The notes under the pieces were generated by a model. It saw only the letters and a program-made list of their open reading frames with translations. It was not told the DNA's origin and did not search any database. A DNA stretch of 64,000 bases from Schizophyllum amplum (taxonomy: Eukaryota; Basidiomycota; Agaricomycetes; Agaricales; Schizophyllaceae), in NCBI GenBank assembly GCA_007026445.1, contig VDMD01000004.1, forward strand, positions 1,178,001 through 1,242,000, given 5' to 3'. This document shows positions 50,330-63,378 of this stretch, one piece after another (position 1 is the stretch's first letter; every line of letters begins with the position of its first letter). The position numbers were made by a program, and so were the translations under genes.

Positions 50330-51816
50330 ATGAACTTTGGGAGATTGCTGTCTGCCAACTCGGCCTGTCTCAGGGCCACCGGGCGTGGGTGAGTGCGCTC
50401 GCTGCATCGTATCCGAGACTCTAACTCTGCCGTTAGCGCGTTCGCCAGTGCCAGCCCGCGGTGCTTCTCGACGGCGTTCAACGTATGTAGCGCGTTGGGC
50501 GCGATACGTACGCGTACTGACCTATACTTGAGTCTCCACGGTCACCGTGGCTAGTTACTGGCCGTCTAGCGCCCGCGCATCCGACGCGCAGCCTGTCGCT
50601 CTGGCCCTGGGGCTCGTCCAAGTCACAGACGCCAGCACCCAGTGAGGCAGCATCTGCAGCCCCGGAACCCGTGCAGCCCAGCACGCCCGCAGACGCAACT
50701 GCACCGGAAGCCATCCTCCCTGCAGCGCCGACGGAGACAGCGCCGGCGGACGCCGCCGCGAACGCGATCGTCCCGCAGACCACACAGGAACCCGAGCTCG
50801 TCTACGCCACTCCCTTCGACCCCTCCTCCGTCCCTGCTACCACCGACTCCGCATTCCAGGCCCTCGACATCGCCACCACCGCTGTCACCGCCACACCCCT
50901 CAAATGGGGCGACCTCTCCGCCCTGGGCATGACCGCCTGGTACACCCCCGCCGGCCTCGTCCGCTGGACGCTTCAGGTCTTCAACGTCACGCTCGGCATG
51001 CCATGGTTTTGGTCCATCGTCGTCGGCACCTTCCTCTGGCGCGTGTCGATGTTCCCGTTCCACCTCCAGTCGATCCGCAACGGGCAGAAGATGCGGAAGG
51101 TAAACCCGCAGATGCAGGTCATCCGCGAGGAGATCCAGGCAGCGAAGAAAACGCAGGATATGCTGGCGCTGCAGCGCGGTATCATGAAGATGCAGCAGCT
51201 GAACGCGAAGCACGACGTCAACCCGCTGAAGCTCATGCTGCCTGGCTTCATCAATCTGCCGTTCACGCTCGGTCTGTTCTTCGGTGTGAAGCGGTTGTGC
51301 GAGGAGGTGCCTCAGCTCGCGGTCAGCGGATTCTCGCTGCTGCCAGACTTGACTGTCACGGACCCGTACTGGATCCTCCCTATGATTTCTGTTGCCTTGA
51401 TTCAGTTGCAGATTCGAGTACGTTGCTTCGACTCCCGTAATGCTTCGTTGTCTAATCTGTCTTCAGGCCTCCGCCGCTGACGGTAGCATTGACCTCACGA
51501 CCGCCGCGTCCATGCCGCACATCATGAACATGATGCGCATCTTCTCCATCATCACCATCCCCCTGCTTGCCAAACTGCCCATTGTACGTGCCTCGCCCAC
51601 CTCCACCTGCTTCTCTGCTGACACCGTCGCTCGCAGGGTGTCCTCGTCTCGCTCATCACCCAGAGTGTGTTCATGACATTACAGAGCACCATCCTACGTC
51701 TGCCCCGCGTCCGCCGCCGCCTAGGCCTCGAGCCCCTTGGCAAGGGCTTTGCGCTTCCGAGTCTCATGGAGTCCATCCGCTTCGGGCTTAACTGGTTAAA
51801 GACTGGCGGTCGTTAA
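50330..51816 (+). CDS. OXA1: OXA1, mitochondrial inner membrane insertase
   Basis: ATG 50330 opens MNFGRLLSANSACLRATGRG, an Arg/Ser-rich mitochondrial presequence. Two short introns lead to SLSLWPWGSSKSQTPAPSEA and an Ala/Pro-rich linker. The insertase core follows: LGMTAWYTPAGLVRWTLQVF, WFWSIVVGTFLWRVSMFPFH, QKMRKVNPQMQVIREEIQAA, MLPGFINLPFTLGLFFGVKR, LTVTDPYWILPMISVALIQL, and after an intron ASMPHIMNMMRIFSIITIPL and PIGVLVSLITQSVFMTLQST. It ends LNWLKTGGR at TAA 51814-51816. YidC/Oxa1 family proteins insert mitochondrially encoded and some imported proteins from the matrix. The long ribosome-binding C-tail of yeast Oxa1 looks short here. Confidence 0.93.
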
Positions 51817-52047
51817 GTCGTCCTGCCCCAGGAATAGTCTCCCGGTAGTTTATCTATATACTAACTTAGACGTGCACAAAAGTAATACGACGCTTTGGGA
51901 CAGCCACACCCGCCACTCATTGCGAATTGACTGAAGCGACTAGAGCCTCCACGACTGATTAAATCCGAATTATAGGATGAGTACATCAAGCAAGAGTACT
52001 ATGTGGAGTACTGCACGATAAATAAGAATGAAGTGACACTAAGTATC

Positions 52048-53089
52048 CTATGTGGATCCTGACGATGATGCCCCATCCACGTCCCTCCCTTTGCCATTGG
52101 GCATTGGAGACGAGGAAGGTGCAGGCGAGGTTGACGGCGCCAACTGCCATGCAGGGATGGATGGTCGTCCGAGCGCGGGCAGCGGAGACGCAGACGGGGG
52201 TGCACTTGGTATACTCGGTCCACGGCTCATCAGCAGCGCCTTGAGGGAGCGCAGCTCCTGCTGCAACTCTCCCAGTGATGCGTTTTGACTCTCCTTGTTC
52301 TTCTCAATCATCTGAGGCGCAAGCATTAGCAGCAGGTCTCTCGAGGTTCACGCGAGCATACCTTGGGCAACATCTCCCGTATCGTGCTGATCTCGTCCCG
52401 CACTTCACGCATCTCGTCGCGGTTGCGACACTCAGCATCGCGCATGTCCTTGACGGCTGCATCTACTTCTTGCGTTGCCTTGTCCACCTTCTCCTTCTGC
52501 GCGTCGACTGCTTGGCGAACTGCAGCAGTCTCCGCCTGTATTTCCTTCAAAAGCGCTTCTGCTGCATCGAATTGAGCAGTCAACGCGTCACGATCCTCTT
52601 CATATGCGGTGGAGTCGGGTGGTTGGAGGTGGGGGAGGACGTATTTCTGCATGGCGTTAGTAGGTGTTAAGGAATCAGGAGTGTGTACACACCTTGAAGA
52701 GCGACACGGCGCCATAAGCCACAGTCCCAGACGCCACGGCTGTGATCTGCGTTCGTCAGCGCGAGAAAGACCACAGTGGCCCACTACACACGAAGTAATC
52801 TCTCCAGTCCCATTGCCTTGGTGGAGGGTACGCGCCAAAGGCATTCGGTGCATACGCGGCTTGGTAAGAGGGACCAGCACCAGTGTTCGCTTGACGCATA
52901 GCAATGTCAATCTCTGCCGGGGTCAGGCCCTTCGCCTCGAGGAATTGTATCCGCTGAGCGAACGAAGAGCTCTGGGTCTGATGCGGGGTAAGCGGACGAC
53001 ATTTCTCGTGACACGAACACTACCTTTGGGTCCGCGAGGAACACGACTGCATTCTGAATGAGCTCTTGCCGCGGAGGAGCAGACTGCAT
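52048..53089 (-). CDS. PEX14: PEX14, peroxisomal docking protein
   Basis: ATG 53089-53087 opens MQSAPPRQELIQNAVVFLAD, then PK and an intron to SSSFAQRIQFLEAKGLTPAE and IDIAMRQAN. This is the conserved Pex14 N-terminal receptor-binding domain (ELIxNAVxFLxDPK ... RIxFLxxKGLTxxEID). A WDWRDYF segment and a hydrophobic helix (ITAVASGTVAYGAVSLFKKY) follow, then a long coiled coil (AALLKEI, QAVDAQKEKVDKATQEVDAA, RDEISTIREMLPK) and a Ser/Pro-rich tail with a final EKNKESQNASLGELQQELRS. Stop at 52048-52050. It forms the matrix-protein import docking complex with Pex5/Pex13. It sits head to head with mitochondrial EF-Tu (160 bp). Confidence 0.92.
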
Positions 53090-53249
53090 GACGGCGGGAG
53101 ACAAGGACGCGTCTACTTACCGGAGGTCAATCACGGTCCAGCGCGGGGTTCGGGGATGCGGCGCGATCGCGTGGCAGCCGGATCAGGCCGGCCCAGCCTC
53201 CCGGACATAAACCGCAAATTTGAGGGTTCCCGTCTTGCACCTCACCACG

Positions 53250-54999
53250 ATGAACAACCTGTCCGGCGCCCTCTCGCGCACCCTTTCCGTCGCCAGACGT
53301 ATGCCTTCGCCGTTGCGCTCATCATTGACTGCCTTGCTGACGTGTTTCCAGGGCGAGTTGCGGCCAACTCTTGCCAGTGGGCGGGAGCATGGCGTGCGCC
53401 GGCTGTATCGTCAGCGGTCGCGACAAGTGCGTCGGCACTCTTCTCGCTGCGTGGCCTATGCTAATACGTTCTGTAGTGGCAAGGCGCGGGTACGCCGAGG
53501 CGTTCAGCCGGTCGAAGCCCCACATGAATATTGGCACAGTTGGTGCGTCGCATATTCCTTCTCCGCACGCGTGTCCTAATTTGGTTTGCAGGCCATGTCG
53601 ACCACGGCAAGACGACGCTGACCGCTGCCATCACCAAGGTCCAGGCTGAACAGGGCTTTGCCAATTTCACCGACTACGCCTCTATCGACAAGGCGCCTGA
53701 GGAGAAGGCACGCGGTATCACCATCAACTCTGCCCACGTCGAGTACGAGAGTGACGTCCGTCATTATGGTCACATTGACTGCCCGGGACACGCGGATTGT
53801 GAGTGACAGTCGTAGCCTGAGTCCACCTCCGCTCACGAAAATGCAGACATCAAGAACATGATTACTGGTGCGGCTCAGATGGACGGTGCTATCATCGTTG
53901 TTTCGGCTACGGACGGTCAAATGCCCCAGACCCGTGAGCACTTGCTGCTCGCGCGTCAGGTTGGTGTCAAGAAGCTGGTCGTGTTCATCAACAAGATCGA
54001 CATGATTGACGACCCGGAAATGCTCGAGCTCGTCGAGATGGAAATGCGCGACCTGCTGTCTACCTACAACTACGACGGCGAGAACACCCCGATCATTATG
54101 GGCTCAGCACTTGCGGCACTCGAGAACAAGACCCCGGAGATTGGCGCCGAGCGCATCAAGGCCCTCGTCAAGGCTTGCGACGAATGGCTTGACATCCCGG
54201 CCCGTACGTTATCCTGCATTGCAATCTATACACCAACTGACATGTCATTCAGGTGACCTCGAGAAGCCCTTCCTGCTCGCCGTTGAGGACGTCTTTACTA
54301 TCTCTGGTCGTGGCACCGTCGCTACTGGTCGCGTCGAGCGTGGTATCGCCAACAAGGGCTCCGAAGTCGAGATCCTTGGTTTTGGTTCCAAGCTCAAGAC
54401 CGTCCTCACTGGCATTGGTGCGTCTATCTCATCTCATATGTCGTCTCAACGGTCACCAACGGCCTTCAAGAGATGTTCCACAAGGAGCTTGACCGTGCCG
54501 AGGCTGGTGACAACATGGGTGCTCTCCTCCGTGGCTTGAAGCGTGAGCAGGTCAAGCGTGGCCAGGTTATCGCCGCTCCGGGTACCATGCAGAGTGTCAA
54601 GAAGTTCATCGCTTCGCTCTATGTAAGCCGCTTGTCTGTGAATCGCGTGCGGCAATACTTACCGTTGCATTCAGATCCTCACCAAGGATGAGGGTGGCCG
54701 CTACACTCCTTTCACTGCGAACTACAAGCCCCAGATCTTCTTGCGCACTGCCGACATCAGCGTGAGGCTCTCGTGGCCCGAGGGTACCGAGGACGAGGAG
54801 AACAAGATGGTCATGCCCGGCGACAACGTCGAGATGGTCTGCGAGATGCTCTTCGACTGCGCTGCGGACATCGGCACTCGCTTCACTCTTCGTGAGGGTG
54901 GCAAGACTAGTAAGCCTTCATGACTTGACGTGTTTATGTGACTGACCCTCGCTGGCAGTTGGCACTGGTATCGTCACCAAGATCTTGGAGACGGCTTAA
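53250..54999 (+). CDS. TUF1: Mitochondrial translation elongation factor Tu
   Basis: ATG 53250 opens [16 protein letters not shown]. Two introns (first from gtatgcc at about 53297) lead through [20 protein letters not shown] into [20 protein letters not shown], a mitochondrial presequence plus the EF-Tu start. G1 is [18 protein letters not shown]2 [14 protein letters not shown]3 [10 protein letters not shown] (split by an intron), G4 [10 protein letters not shown], with MGSALAALE. Domains 2-3 are [60 protein letters not shown] and [23 protein letters not shown] 54997-54999. It delivers aminoacyl-tRNA to mitochondrial ribosomes. All nucleotide-binding residues are intact. Confidence 0.96.
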
Positions 55000-55479
55000 A
55001 CGGACACACTCAGTCAAACGATTGCCCTTCGCAATAGCGCTCCCTAGTCCCTCGCTATGCTTGAGAGGGATGCGGACGATCTAGTACCCATATTGTACCA
55101 TAGCTAACTAACAATGGCCTCCCCACTCTGCATCCACTGCCTAGGGTCTCGGGTCCGTAGTAAGCTATGCGTCCTGCAGGAGTCTGTGGTAGAGAAGAAG
55201 TTAACCTACTAGAATTACCTATTGGAATCCGACTGTCTTTCGAAGGAACAACGAGTAATGTTGACGTTGATGACTGAGTACTGAGCGCAGCGCTGAGCCT
55301 TGCAACGGTTGCCCGACGGGCTGGACTCGGTGTCCGCGTCCGCAAAAGTTTTGTCAGATGTATGCCTGCCGGTCTCAAATACAAAACGTCCAAAAGGGGA
55401 TCCAGACAGCTATCACTTGCGAGGCTGGCTGGCTCGGTGAATACCATTTTCCTCTTCTCTGCCCCCTCTATCTATCGCG
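55000..55479. other. Intergenic, TUF1 3' flank and GCV3 promoter
   Basis: No gene is seen in these 480 bases. Confidence 0.4.
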
Positions 55480-56229
55480 ATGCAGGCCGTCTTCCGCAGT
55501 GCTCCCCGTTTTGCGCGCGCGTCCTTCGCGGCGGCGCGCCCGGTTGCGCCGCGTTTCGCTCGCCCGCAGTTCGTGCGGACGCTCGTTAGTGAGTGACCTG
55601 CGCGTCTATAGAACCATGTGGCGGTGTGCTTATGCGGGGTCCGCCTGGGGTGCAGCTACGAAGTATACAGCGGAACACGAGTCTGTCCGGTTTGACGATG
55701 AGACAGGCGTGGGGATTGTGGGCATTACGCATCATGCGCAGGAGGCGCTCGGGGATGTGGTCTTCGTAGAGCTGCCTTCGGAGGGCTCTGATGTGAAGTT
55801 GGGAGGTGCGTGGTTCACGTTCTATTCCCTATGCAAGGTATACTGACTAGCTTTACAGACCAGATCGGCGCGGTGGAGAGTGTGAAGGCGGCGTCTGACA
55901 TTGTGAGTGTTGTTTCCGCTCGGTCTGAACCTCTTCTTACACACGTATGTAGTACGCGCCGATCTCGGGTGTCATTGAGGCTGTCAACACGGAGCTCGAC
56001 AGCCAACCCAGCTTGCTCAACAAATCCCCGGAAGACAAGGGTATGTTCGCGCATCGTGCAAGATGATTCGGGCTAACGTCTCGCAGGCTGGTTGTGCAAG
56101 ATCAAGCTATCTGACCCGGCTGAGGTGAGTGTGAGCCCATTCCCTCCACGCGCTCCTAACGTGTGATTGCAGTTGGATGGGCTCATGAGCGAGGAGGCAT
56201 ACACGAAGCACGTCGAGTCGTCGGAGTAG
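55480..56229 (+). CDS. GCV3: Glycine cleavage system H protein, mitochondrial
   Basis: ATG 55480 opens [20 protein letters not shown] with [16 protein letters not shown], a classic Arg/Ala/Phe presequence. After an intron the lipoyl domain reads [40 protein letters not shown], then [20 protein letters not shown] (lipoylated Lys in ESVKAASD), [20 protein letters not shown] and [20 protein letters not shown], ending KHVESSE at TAG 56227-56229. It shuttles the aminomethyl group between the P, T and L proteins and supports lipoate metabolism. It is about 160 residues. The last introns are very short. Confidence 0.95.
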
Positions 56230-56382
56230 AGTAGAGTAGTGCTGGCCTCAACGCCATACCGAATATTATAACGCACGGGCACATATAGATGATGTTGCAT
56301 TACACTTCCGCGACTGTGATTGTGCATTGACGCTGAAAGACCGGGAATAACAGAAGGATATAGTGGACGACATGGCGCTGGG

Positions 56383-56830
56383 CTACTGCGACGCCGGTGG
56401 CGGGACACCAGGCTCGTACTTGTACTGCTCGCCGCGCTCCTCCATCCGACGCTTCGCCTCTGCGAGGGCCCATGTTTGTATGCTGAGGAGCAATAAAGTC
56501 AGACGAGTGCGGTATATCGTTGAGCACGCCACGCACCTTGTGTCCGGCTTGTAGTACAGGCCAATCGCGGCCACGATCATGGACCCGTACATCCCCACAT
56601 ACCAGATGTTCTCCCAGCTCTCTTTCGATCGCTTCTGGCCGGGCGCGGGGGGCTGCGGGAGGGTGCGTTGGGTTGGTTGGGTGCCACGGGACGGACAGGA
56701 TGATGCGACTGACCTTCTCGCCGAAGAGGAAGCCGGTGGGCTCGTTGTGGACGGGGCCGTGGGAGGCCAGGCGCCGCCCGTTGAGGCGCGGGATGGCTCG
56801 CAAGGAGCGCACAGACGTCGACTGCAGCAT
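56383..56830 (-). CDS. NDUFB11: NADH dehydrogenase (complex I) ESSS/NDUFB11 subunit
   Basis: ATG 56830-56828 opens MLQSTSVRSLRAIPRLNGRR, a presequence. LASHGPVHNEPTGFLFGEK follows, spliced to PPAPGQKRSKESWENIWYVG and the single helix MYGSMIVAAIGLYYKPDT. A last exon, TWALAEAKRRMEERGEQYKY with EPGVPPPASQ, ends at 56383. HNEPTGFLFGEKP and WENIWYVGMYGS match the ESSS family signature (HNEPxGxLFG, WExI). It is an accessory membrane-arm subunit of complex I, consistent with a fungus that retains complex I. Two introns. Confidence 0.85.
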
Positions 56831-57035
56831 GACGGTTCTAACGGGCTTCGCGACACACTCGGCGTCGCGGAAAGCGGAAGCGTGGGGAATAAACAAAGGC
56901 AAGCAATTTTCGGCAGACCACCCACGTGGACCTACAGTTCAATTCCGCATCGCGACAAACATTCGCTTTCCTCAACAAAGATGATAAATGGCTAGTCTGT
57001 CTCCATTACATTGCTTCACCAGATTCTAAAAGACG

Positions 57036-57964
57036 CTATGTGCACGAAAGCGACAATATCTGATAGTCATACCCCTCCTCTTCGTCCTCAGCATCCTCCG
57101 AGTCAGAGTCGGAGTCGTGATCGTACCCCCCAGGAGAAGTCGGATCCAATTCAAAGCTTGCAAACCCCTTCAGCGCTGATAGACAGGATTATGACACGCC
57201 CTCTCACCCAAGGGCTCTGTAGAACTGCAAAGCCGGCCTGTTGGCTTCAACACCCATCAGCACGAACATATCTTTGGATTCTGCGCAGAGCACACCATTA
57301 AACACAGTAAGCATGATCTTACTCATCTTGTAATGCGCGCCTATCCTGCGAAGCTGATCCATAAGGATGCGCCCAAGGCCTTGCCTTCGGCACGACTGGC
57401 ATATTTGCAGCTCATAGCTATCGTCGAATATATCAGCGGCGACACCTTTCCAAACACAGAGCTCACAGGTAGGCGACGTCCTCGTCGCCTTCCACCTCGA
57501 AACGAAATGTCAGGAAGGCAAGGACCTCAGGGATATCGGCCGTAATGCGTGTCACGAGGATGAAGCGTGCGTCTTCGTGGTACAATTCTTTGCGCTTGGA
57601 ATCTGGGTTCCACCCCCAGGACGACTTCTTGTACCTTCAAGAAGTAAGTATTATTGCACAGAGGATGGTATATAGACTCCCATATCCTGCATGTTCTCTT
57701 CCAAGATATCCCAGCACCGGTCCATTTCGGCCAGTGTGAGGTCCGATACACGCAATACAGCTAGTCGGGACCTGCAACAGGTCAGCAAGTGAGTATTTCA
57801 CTACAGAAACATACTTCAGATCAGGAGGAGTGACCAACAATCTGCCCAGCTCATCTGTAGGGGCCTAATTACCAGTGGCGCATGAGAAATTTAGTCCAGG
57901 CAACACGGAATATATGGTCGGAGACCTTGCTGGCCACAGAAATATTGGTCGATATTTCAGCCAT
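57036..57964 (-). CDS. NAA40: NAA40/NAT4-type histone H4/H2A N-alpha-acetyltransferase, in small exons
   Basis: No long frame shows this gene. Joining short exons on the minus strand gives DELGRLLVTPPDLKSRLAVL, RVSDLTLAEMDRCWDILEEN, then KSSWGWNPDSKRKELYHEDA, RFILVTRITADIPEVLAFLT, FRFEVEGDEDVAYLYELQIC, QSCRRQGLGRILMDQL, KIMLTVFNANRPALQFYRAL and GFELDPTSPGGYDHDSDSDS, ending YDYQILSLSCT at TAG 57038-57036. SSWGW..KxKELYHEDAR, the RRQGLGRxLMDQL acetyl-CoA loop, KIMLTVFxxN and GFELDPTSP are diagnostic of Naa40/Nat4. The 5' end is unsure: an ATG at 57964-57962 exists but its splice to DELGRL does not keep frame cleanly. Introns are about 45-55 nt. Confidence 0.82.
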
Positions 57965-58193
57965 TTTGTGACGTGAACTTGGCGTAGTGCCAGACCGGAG
58001 ACCTAGTGGGCGGCCCTAGAGTACTGGAGCAACAAGTCCCGAACGACGATTAGCGGAACAAAGAGAGGACGAGAAAGGAAATGCGTTTACCTCTTCCGGA
58101 CCAATCACGATCTCGATCAGCGGGCGCTTGGATGTTCGCTTCACCTCTCCGTCCACTACCAGCCATCGTCTCGTTTCCTCAAAGTTCCTGAAC

Positions 58194-60101
<1,908 letters not shown>

Positions 60102-60335
60102 GCGGCTGAAGTAGGATGCTGTTCCTGGCTTTGTAACATTGTACTGTCTTTGCTTGTATATCTATGCTACTCTGTGATATGATAGTCGGCTGTGCTCTGC
60201 TCTGCGATGTCTCCTATGAGGAAGGGGAGTACTGTGGTTGACTAGCAGTCTCGAGTCGAACATCGTCCGGAACGGAGACATAATCAACGCGTGACCTAAC
60301 GTTTCCCACGACGCCTCCTGCCTTTCCCCCTCACA

Positions 60336-61104
60336 ATGGACAAAGCCGACCTCGAACAGTACCAGCTCCAGCTCTCCCAGGTCGAGACCGCCCTCGAAGC
60401 CGACCCTTCCAATGCTGAGCTCTCTGATCTCCGCAACGAGCTCAAGCAGCTTATCGACCTGACAGAGCAAGCATTAGCACAGGCGTCATCTTCCAAAGCC
60501 GTCCCAGAGTCCTCGCGCAAATCTACAACCGCCACCCCCTCACATTCTTGGTCCGCTGGCGATGAGTGCCTGTCTAAGTACTCTGGTGACGGACAGTGGT
60601 ACCCCGCACGCATCACCTCCCTCGGCGGCTCCGAGCAGAACCGCGTCTACAGCATCGTCTTCAAGGGGTACAATACGACCGAGCTCGTCAAGGCGGGAGA
60701 GATAAAGCCCCTGCCCGCGAATCACCAGAGCGCACCCGCGCTTGGGAAGCGCAAGCTGTCGAAGACGGAGGAGGAGGAGCGCGAGCGCAAGAAGAAGAAG
60801 AACGAGAAGAAGGTTGAGGTTCGCGCGCAGAAGGCGAAGGAGCAAGTCGCCAAGCAGGCGACCTGGCAGAAGTTCACGAAGAAGGCAGAGAAGAAGGGCG
60901 TCAACATCGCGGGCGTGTCAGGCAACAGTATATTCAAGACGCCCGACAATCCTATGGGTCGTGGTGCGTGTCGTTCCGCGCGCTACGTCTGCTCTACTGC
61001 TGTATTGATGGATGCTCTCAGTTGGTGTAACGGGAAGTGGGAAGGGTATGACACAAGTACACATCCCAGGCAAGCACAAGTATCAAGTCCGAGACGACGA
61101 ATGA
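60336..61104 (+). CDS. SPF30: SPF30/SMNDC1-like Tudor splicing factor
   Basis: ATG 60336 opens MDKADLEQYQLQLSQVETAL, a helical N-part. The Tudor domain follows: HSWSAGDECLSKYSGDGQWY, PARITSLGGSEQNRVYSIVF, KGYNTTELVKAGEIKPLP. A charged helix (EEEERERKKKKNEKKVEVRA) and the family block KQATWQKFTKKAEKKGVNIA, GVSGNSIFKTPDNPMGR come next. An intron (gtgcgtg...ctctcag, about 60964-61019) joins it to VGVTGSGKGMTQVHIPGKHK and YQVRDDE at TGA 61102-61104. SMNDC1/SPF30 binds dimethyl-arginine on Sm proteins and helps assemble the spliceosome. The end KYQVRDD matches the family's KYNVRH tail. Confidence 0.9.
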
Positions 61105-62579
61105 GGTGCGTGTACATGTCACTTCGTCTGCATCGCATGCTCATCTGGTATGAAGCTGCGTCTCGCGCCCACGGCAATCATCCATCAAGGACCCGGAAAT
61201 CTTGGACGCCCATGCATACGTGAAGTCCCCTTGCTCTTCTCCGTATTACATAGTCTTAATTGTATCGACCATTTTCGTGCAGTCGCAGGTCAAGCATCAC
61301 CTCCCTCCCCCTTTGGCCACATATATCCACTCAGTTCGTGTCGTTCCACTTACGTCTGTGAATGTTGAGCGATGGCTAATGATCCTCTATTCGCGTGTCT
61401 TGCCTCGGCACTCTTGAAAAAGAATACAGCGTACCTCCTGATACCTTCTCTGAAGCTCAACATGCTGATTGTTTGATATACTCAGATGTCGGTGGACCGG
61501 CTTGCGGCTTTGGCGATAGACAGCATTGGCGAAGTGTCCGTCCGTGACGCTAATGTCGACCCTGGCGAGTAAGCACTTTTCGTCGCGCTCGTCGTCATAT
61601 TTTGGTCTTCCTGAATGATGATTCTGGGTTGTCGCGTCAAGCGTCCCGCGCCTGTCAAGAACGATCACAAATGGTTGCCCATGCACTTGACAAGACCTCT
61701 AGGCTGAGGAAGGCAGCTGACTATACGGCAAACGATCATCGCGTGCTCTCTTCGCCGACTTCTGCTTTCCACTCCCAATGTTTATAGCTCTTTTATGGCG
61801 TCCTGCCCTGCCGTTCATGCACGCCACTGTCTGGTTGTGACGGCGATAGGCGCGGCCCGCTCATGCGCCACAGACTCAGTACCCGGACCAGCAAAGCCAG
61901 CAGCATTTCCTCTTTCGGTAACTCTTGTAATATCGAGTAGCCCCGCATCGACAGACTGTCGTGGGGACGTCTGCCGCGAAGATGGGCGCAGGACGGCCTC
62001 AATCAGTGCCGATACCGTATCCGAAGTCATTGTCAGTGAGCTGTCTTCTCATTACATCACAGTCTCATTGCGCACAGAGGGCTGAGCGCCAACTGAGCGC
62101 TGATCGGGGGTGCGAACAACGATGCGTGCGAGCGCAGAACCCAGGATTTTGCCCCCTATGTACCGTTCCCGGTAGTTGTCATGCTGATGCAAAAAAATAC
62201 AAGGACTTCCCTCTATGGTAATGCCAAAGTTAAGGTTCGCCCTGGTTGAAGTGGTTCGCCACTTTGACGTGCGAGAGGCCCAAATTTGGGAAAGGGACAC
62301 GGCGCTTCACCATGGCGTGGCATCCTCGTCAGCGCGACTGCGCCGTAAGTATGTCTTCCTGGCCGTGCTTCGAAGTAGGGCGAGTCCTTCCGGTACATAT
62401 CGTGTAAATTATACTAGTCGTGAAGACATACAGGTAATTATCGAGTCTGCGTCTGTCTGCGTACAGAAGTATTACAAAAGATATGATACCGAATTATCAA
62501 GTGAGTTATAGGTACAGGAATGATGCCAGAGATAAGTACATGAAGGAACAGCGAAGGATATAAGGGCTACACAAAGCGA
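61105..62579. other. 1.5 kb unassigned stretch
   Basis: No gene could be built. Short plus-strand frames begin with ATG at 61372 (MANDPLFACLASALLKKNTA), 61487 (MSVDRLAALAIDSIGEVSVR) and 62215 (MPKLRFALVEVVRHFDVREA). A minus-strand frame (about 62030-61815, MTSDTVSALIEAVLRPSSRQ) is also open, and another frame reads CQERSQMVAHALDKTSRLRK. Attempts to join them by GT-AG introns broke frame. A small multi-exon or degraded gene remains possible. Confidence 0.35.
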
Positions 62580-63378
62580 TCAAGAGTCGTCTTTCTGCGT
62601 AGGCGTGCTGTTCGAATTGTCGGATGTCTCGAGAATTTTTCGAAGGCTCTCGTTCTGCCGGACAAACGTCAAGATTTGGGGCGGCCATTCAGCAGGACGA
62701 GATGCTCACGGCGCGCTCTAGTTCCATGACCTTCATCTTCTCCATCACAGCATCGTGCTGTAGTCCAGCTATCATGCTCTGCAAAAAGGTTAGTCCATGC
62801 TATAGAAACGACGAGGGACTCGTGACAAACCTTTGCGACCTTGCCGTTGAGGCCACGGAAGACGTCAAGCTCCTCAAATGCGACAGGCCAGAACCCGATG
62901 CTGCGAGAGCGTGTCAGCGGGACCTGAACTGGACAGCGGGATGCGATAACATGCACCTTAATAACTGCGCGTGCAGCCGTTCTACATGCGCCTCCAGGCT
63001 GGCAATGTATATTGTGCGCCTGTGCGGTGCGCCAAGCGTCCCTCTGAGCCACGGAGTCAGCAACATTGCAAGACAGATATGGGAAACGTGCAGCTCATAA
63101 GTAGAGAACAAATGCTTCTCGAGCGCGTGATTCCAGATTTTTCTGGAGCTCCTCTCTTGCTTTGCGGCGAGGCGGGCGTATGGATGTGCCAGAGCAACCC
63201 GACGCGCCTTACGCACGCTGGCAGGCGCAGACGAAGCCGCAGTAGAAGGCCGACTGGGAGCGCTAGTACAAGATGAAGCAGAGGAGCAGTGGGCACCGAA
63301 CATGGAGGTCGTCGGCGACGGTGTACCGTCAGATGCCGCGGATTTGGGCGATGGAACGTTGGAAGCGAAGTCGGCCAT
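62580..63378 (-). CDS. Conserved fungal protein of unknown function with C-terminal coiled coil
   Basis: ATG 63378-63376 opens MADFASNVPSPKSAASDGTP with a Ser/Ala/Pro-rich disordered region. The ordered part reads SVRKARRVALAHPYARLAAK, QERSSRKIWNHALEKHLFST, YEL and, after a 48-nt intron (63044-63091) that starts with GC, GTLGAPHRRTIYIASLEAHV, ERLHAQLLSIGFWPVAFEEL, DVFRGLNGKVAKSMIAGLQH, DAVMEKMKVMELERANESLR, KILETSDNSNSTPTQKDDS, stopping TGA 62582-62580. The splice after LERA uses gtgagc and ccggcag; reading through instead ends early at TGA 62691. I recall the RRTIYxASLEAHV..LHAQLL pattern from other basidiomycete hypotheticals but know no function. Confidence 0.7.
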
